Source: Larus michahellis
Lineage: Eukaryota > Chordata > Aves > Charadriiformes > Laridae
Reading direction: 5' to 3'
DNA: 64,000 nt
NCBI RefSeq assembly: GCF_964199755.1
Contig: NC_133898.1
Coordinates: forward strand, 128,028,224-128,092,223
Shown: positions 59,449 through 64,000 of the stretch, in pieces
How positions within the stretch are numbered: position 1 is the stretch's first letter
How the letters are laid out: every line of letters starts with the position of its first letter
The notes under the pieces: generated by a model
The model's input: the letters and a program-made list of their open reading frames with translations, nothing else
Databases searched by the model: none
Told to the model about the DNA's origin: nothing
Made by a program: the position numbers and the translations under genes

Positions 59449-61481
59449 AGTGGACCATGGTGCAGGAGAAGGCTGGCATGAAGTCTAGCTGCCAATGAAA
59501 CCAGCATGGTGTGCTTCACACACCAGGTACTAGATGCCTTTTAGATATCCAGCGTATTGGCCCTGACCTCCAGCTGCCACAGCAGAAAGGCGCATAGATC
59601 TGGCATCACACCTACCAGTCCAGTGTCTCGGGTACCCCAGAACATCCCAAATGCTAACAGATGCCTGCTTAGGTGACTGACATGAGAGCTAGATCTCCAC
59701 GAATTTCAGTGAGCACTTGGACATCTCATGAGCCTGAAGATCTCCATGTTTTAAGGGATATGCATGACCCACCAGATGCCTGTAGACCTGAAGACACATA
59801 GGGTTTTGGGATTATCCACAAACATCTTTCCTGGGCTCATGGGGGACCTGGAGAGCAGGCAGGAGGCACGACAGAGCTTTCTGGACAGAGGTGAGTCCAG
59901 AAGCATCTCTATCAAAGCACGACTGGCAATGGGTGGTTTAGGGGGGATATGGCAGAAGTCTAAAGGATCAGGAAAGTCTGCTGAAACGTGCTGAGGGGTC
60001 TGACTGTTCACGGTCTCATCATGCACAAGAACTATTGGGAAACTGGTGGGAGACACATTTAAAACAAACCAAAAAAATTTTCCTTTGTATAACCAATTGC
60101 AGACCTATGAAACTCCCTGTTGAAGGATATTGCCATGCACAACTTCTCTCCCCATCCCAGAAAATAGCCTGAGAGCGGGAGAAAATTTGAGATAAATACC
60201 ACAAATGGGCTTATTCTAATTTAGGCCTCCCCATATGGCTGCTGTTATAGGCAGGAGGTGGATGGTCCCATGAGCTGGTCCATAACGAAAACCTGCCCAC
60301 AGCCATGGAGGTTTTCTGGTCCAGAGCTGAGCCAGAACTGGCAATTTCTTCCGAAGCTGAACTGCAAGGCAGTATCAGCACTTGCTTGGCTTGAGTTTGG
60401 TAGACAGCCACTGGTGAGATGGGGAGGTGGAGGCAGCAGGGCAAACTGGTAAGGGGCACCAGGAGCCTTTCACATCACCGAAAGATTTGCCCCTATTATC
60501 ACCTGCAGTGCTGTAGGTGTAAATTTATCCCAGGCTCCATTTTATAAATCAGGCTGCTTAGGTTCTGGATCAAAAGCAGATGAAGTCAGTGGAGACGGCC
60601 CTCCCATTTGGGGCCATGGGGTGGATGCGGATTGACTTGACCCTTCCCCAGCCTCAAAACCACTGAGATGGCCAAAAGCTAATTTCTGTGCCACGTGTTG
60701 CTGAGCACAGATCAGCCTTTGTGCACAGTGGGGTCTGAGAAAAAAAACATCTGGCGGCAAGTTGGGAAGCAGGGAAGGGCGGGAGGCTGATGGACCAGCC
60801 CCAGTAGGCTCACCAGAGGCTGAGGCCAACAAAGCGTAGGGACCATGCTGGAGGGAGCAAGCCCATTTGCTGTCAGAGCAATTGCCCAGGGGACAGAGAC
60901 TTCCTGTCCTGGATTTCTGGGGGAAATCTGGTGTATGTTGATATTGTCTGGTTTTGTCTCTTTTTCCCAAGGCATGTTCTGCAACTCAACCCATGCACCA
61001 CGGCTGCAGAGCGGGGGCGTGTGGTGGTGTGAGGGACTCATCCTGACCACCTTTGTGCCTGCTCCTGTGGAGCCTGCAGCATTCAAACAGCTCCAGACAC
61101 AGACCATCCGCTGAGATGGTGCTGCTCCCACTGAGGGAGAGCAGCTGAGCTAGAGATAAAAGATGGCCTTTAGCCATCCATCATTGGGAACACCATGGCC
61201 ATGTGGTGCTCTGGCTCCGTGCTAAACCTCCTGTCTAGAGTGCATCAAGCCGCCTGCACACACGTGTTCAGGCACATCAGGTCACATACCCAGAGCAGGA
61301 CGCTCGTATGAGCATCCGCACGCTCCTCCCTGCTCAGCTCAAGAGCTGCAGTCTCATTTCTGCTCGATAAACCGTGCCCCAGCCCCGTTGCACCATCTCT
61401 CACATTGGAGATATCCATCCTCAGAAGCACACGGGATGGGTTATGGTCTCCCACCAACTGCACCAAGCAGTACCGCCAGAT
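59449..61481. other. intergenic, nothing recognised
   Basis: No gene, RNA or repeat that I can support. Confidence 0.4.
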
Positions 61482-61734
61482 ATCTAAACTAGAGCAGGGC
61501 AGGTTTAGATTAGACATTAGGAAGAAGTTCTTTACAGTGAGGGTGGTGAGACACTTGCCCAGGTTGCCCAGAGAGGTGGTGGAGGCCCCATTCCTGGAGA
61601 CATTCAAGGCCAGGCTTGATGAGGCTCTGAGAAATCTGATCTAGTTGAAGATGTCCCTGCTTACTGCAGGGGGGTTGGACGAGATGGCCTTTAAAGGTCC
61701 CTTCCAACCCAACACATTCTATGATTCTATGATA
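61482..61734 (+). mobile_element. CR1 LINE 3' fragment
   Basis: AACTAGAGCAGGGCAGGTTT through GGAGACATTCAAGGCCAGGC to ACACATTCTATGATTCTATG. Near-duplicate of the end of the 51473 copy. Confidence 0.93.
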
Positions 61735-62916
61735 TGCAAAGCACCAACACTTCCAGAGAGGCTCTACACACATCCTTGCAACCGTTCCTTCCGCAGATGG
61801 GGTCACAAACACATTTTCTTTACCCAGGTTACGTGTGGCCAGTTTGCACGACACCCTGTTTGAATGCTCGGTGTCCTGTGATCCAGAGTCCAGCTGGTGA
61901 AGGACCCCACTTATCTGCACTGTTTGATGAAGGTGATCCTTGTTCTTCAGTGTAAAACCAAAGGCCGTCGGTTTTACATTTTCCAGCACTACTTGGCACC
62001 CAGCCTGCAAATAAAAAGCCATCAAGGTGACTTATAAAGGGAAAAGGGAAGACTTGGTGATGCCCCCAGCCGCGTTGTTGCTGTAAAAAGAAACCTTTAT
62101 AGAGTTTCTATTTCCTCTTCCTCTGTTTGTTGTTGGTTGGAGGCGATTTCTGCTCGTTATTTGCTTTATGTTGTTTTCCCAAGTTGAAACTCAGGTCCCA
62201 CCTCTACTGATTTCCTGGAATGGACCTGGAGAACTAGTACAAATGAGAGGTCCTGCCAGCATTCCTGGGAGAGTTGTAACACACAAGCTTTCCTAATGCT
62301 CCTGCTCCTGATAATCACAGGGAGCTATCCCAGCTTTCCCATTTAATAAGTACATAAATGAATAAGATGCTAAATTGCCATTTTTCTTGGCAGTTGTAAA
62401 CAAAACCTTGGCAAACAGTCTCTTTGCAGCCTAGAAGTTGGGAAATACAAACAGACCTTTGATTTTTAAGGATCCCATGATTTTCAAGCCAATTTTGTGT
62501 GCTGGGGACTGCTGAGGAGGAGGATACTCTGGATTTTTTCACGCTTGACTGTGTCCATGCTAAACACAGAGACTGGGAGCTGGAAATAAAAAAAAAAAAT
62601 AATCTTTGATACTGCAAACACTTGGACGGCATTTTAACATCACATGCTCGAGCCTACAAACACAAGAAGAGCCAGTTTGGGTCAGCCCCAACGTCCTGTC
62701 TCCAGCAGCAAGCAGTAGCAGACTCCCCAGTGCTCAGTGCAATTTGTTGACAAAACCCTGCCTTTCTTTTTTCTTTTTTTATTTTTTTTTTTCCTGCTAA
62801 CGTGGTGTGTTCGAGAGCAGGAACATCCAGGTGCAACTATTTGCTGTCATGTTGAAATGCATCTGAGATTGACAAAGTTCCCCGCACTCCAGGAGCGTTA
62901 CATAACCCCTGGGCAC
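61735..62916. other. intergenic, upstream of AvBD13
   Basis: Contains A and T tracts (62587-62600, 62768-62793). The AvBD13 promoter lies at its right end. Confidence 0.4.
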
Positions 62917-62924
62917 TATAAATT
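62917..62924 (+). promoter_or_regulatory. TATA box of AvBD13
   Basis: TATAAATT, 82 bp before the AvBD13 ATG, matching the spacing in AvBD11. Confidence 0.75.
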
Positions 62925-62998
62925 CAGGATTCCCCGCTTCTACACCTCTTCTCGGCCCTTCACTCCTCCTCGTGGTGAACCCCCACTCACGTTCAGCT

Positions 62999-63059
62999 AT
63001 GCGGATGCTCCAGCTGCTCTTTGCAGTCATTGTCATCCTCCTCCTCCAGGACGTTCCCG
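62999..63059 (+). CDS. AvBD13: Avian beta-defensin 13, signal-peptide exon (gene continues off the right edge)
   Basis: The first coding exon encodes 20 residues, MRMLQLLFAVIVILLLQDVP, plus the first base of a glycine codon, then a GTAAGG donor at 63060 in phase 1. The IVILLLQD stretch matches the AvBD13 signal as I recall it (MRILQLLFAIVVILLLQDAP in chicken), and the position after AvBD12 fits the conserved order. The first ATG is preferred over the second (two codons later) because all other signals in the cluster begin M-[RK]-[IML]-L. No six-cysteine exon occurs in the remaining 0.94 kb, so the mature peptide lies beyond the window. Confidence 0.88.
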
Positions 63060-64000
63060 GTAAGGACAAAATACTTATGGGGGGTTCTGCAGGACTGTGG
63101 AGAGAGAAAAGTCGGGTTCCTACCTCAAGGTAGGGAAGAACAAGACAGGACCCTCAAGTCAAACCAAGTGAAGTCAAGGCTGACCTGACTCTTGCTTCCA
63201 AAGAACCAATTTCTTCTGAAATGGTCTCCATGAATTTCCTGAATGCAGGTGTCTCTGGTTCGTAGACTGTGCGACCCCTCCTCTCCATTCCCTCAAAAGC
63301 CACCCAGAAAAGCTGAGCCTGAGACAGGAGCCTGAGATCTGCTCCTGACCAGCCTCATCCTCCACAAAACAAGGAGAACCCCATGAAATCAAAAAAGCAG
63401 CTTCCAGGGGAAAAAGTTGGTGGGGAAGACTGCTGGTTTGGGTTTTTTTTTGTCTGTCTGTTTTCTTCTGGGATCCTGTTTAACAGAAAAATCTTCCTTG
63501 GCTGGGCTTTTTCACTGGTTTCTTGTATATATATGTTAGGAACAAGGTCACTATGGCGTTAGTAGGGCTATGACTTTCACAGAAAACAAACCTGATAACC
63601 AAGAAGAGGAGATTTACTTGCTTAGCCTGTTTATGCTCTCTTTTATTTAACTGAAGTCCTAAGGATAAAGGGAGGGGAGAGAAGGGCTTGCCCACTCCAC
63701 TGATGGTGGATACCCCTCAGTGTATCCCTCCAGAAATCCTGAACTTGGTGTTTCTACTGCGTGTAAAGAGAAGCAGCACATACCTTTTTTATCAAAACAG
63801 GAAGATTTAAAACAAACAAACCCAAAACCCCAAAACATCAAGAAACCATCAATCACAAAAACAAACAAAAAAACAACTAAACAAACAAACCAGTAGATGA
63901 AACACCTGTTACAAAAATACACTTTTCTAACTTTTGAGGTTGCCCAAGGGATCCACCTCACCTGGCTCATCTAACCTAACTTGGCCAACCCAAAGCTTGC
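63060..64000 (+). other. start of AvBD13 intron 1
   Basis: No double-cysteine exon found. A CAAA-rich simple repeat occupies about 63810-63892. Confidence 0.5.
63810..63892. repeat. (CAAA)n-rich simple repeat
   Basis: Imperfect AAAC and CAAA units over about 80 bases. Confidence 0.8.

Noticed and set aside
60971-61114. MFCNSTHAPRLQSG frame after a CAAG acceptor-like site as a defensin exon
   Set aside because: It has only two cysteines and no beta-defensin spacing.
1-64000. endogenous retrovirus or other virus-like element
   Set aside because: I saw no paired long terminal repeats or convincing gag, pol or env motifs. All reverse transcriptase pieces belong to CR1 LINEs.

Overview
The window is nuclear DNA from a bird. 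Two signals show this: about twenty 5'-truncated CR1 LINE copies, many ending in the avian CR1 tail ATTCTATGATTCT, and an ordered run of avian beta-defensin (AvBD) genes. I cannot name the species. No bacterial, plasmid or CRISPR features are present, and I recognised no endogenous retrovirus.

Layout. 1-1880 (minus): promoter and signal-peptide exon of AvBD9, with the rest of the gene off the left edge. 9182-10701 (minus): AvBD10. 11-47 kb: a defensin-poor spacer. 47476-49995 (plus): complete AvBD11 with two defensin domains. 53621-55465 (plus): complete AvBD12. 62917-63059 (plus): promoter and signal exon of AvBD13, with the rest off the right edge. The gene order 9-10-11-12-13 matches the conserved avian cluster. 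Transcription points outward from the central spacer: 9 and 10 run left, 11 to 13 run right. All introns I place are GT-AG and phase 1, except the last AvBD10 intron (phase 2). Four genes have a clear TATA box 75-100 bp before the ATG; AvBD12 has a weaker candidate.

The central spacer holds the least expected structure. It has a 3.9-kb inverted repeat (25126-29019 and 32985-36882, arms under 1 percent different, 4-kb loop). It also has a cluster of tRNA-Trp(CCA) and tRNA-Arg(ACG) genes: three intact Trp, two intact Arg and several relics in the loop and flanks. Each arm carries one Trp gene, one Arg gene, an Arg relic, two CR1 copies and a protein-like relic I could not identify. At 40449-40491 (minus) lies a relic of a defensin signal-peptide exon cut off by a CR1, showing that the spacer once held another defensin gene.

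Functionally, the defensins are secreted six-cysteine host-defence peptides made as signal peptide plus mature peptide, with the signal on its own exon. The tRNA genes are independent RNA polymerase III units. The remaining DNA is intergenic or intronic with CR1 fragments and simple repeats. Most open frames in it look like chance or lie inside CR1.
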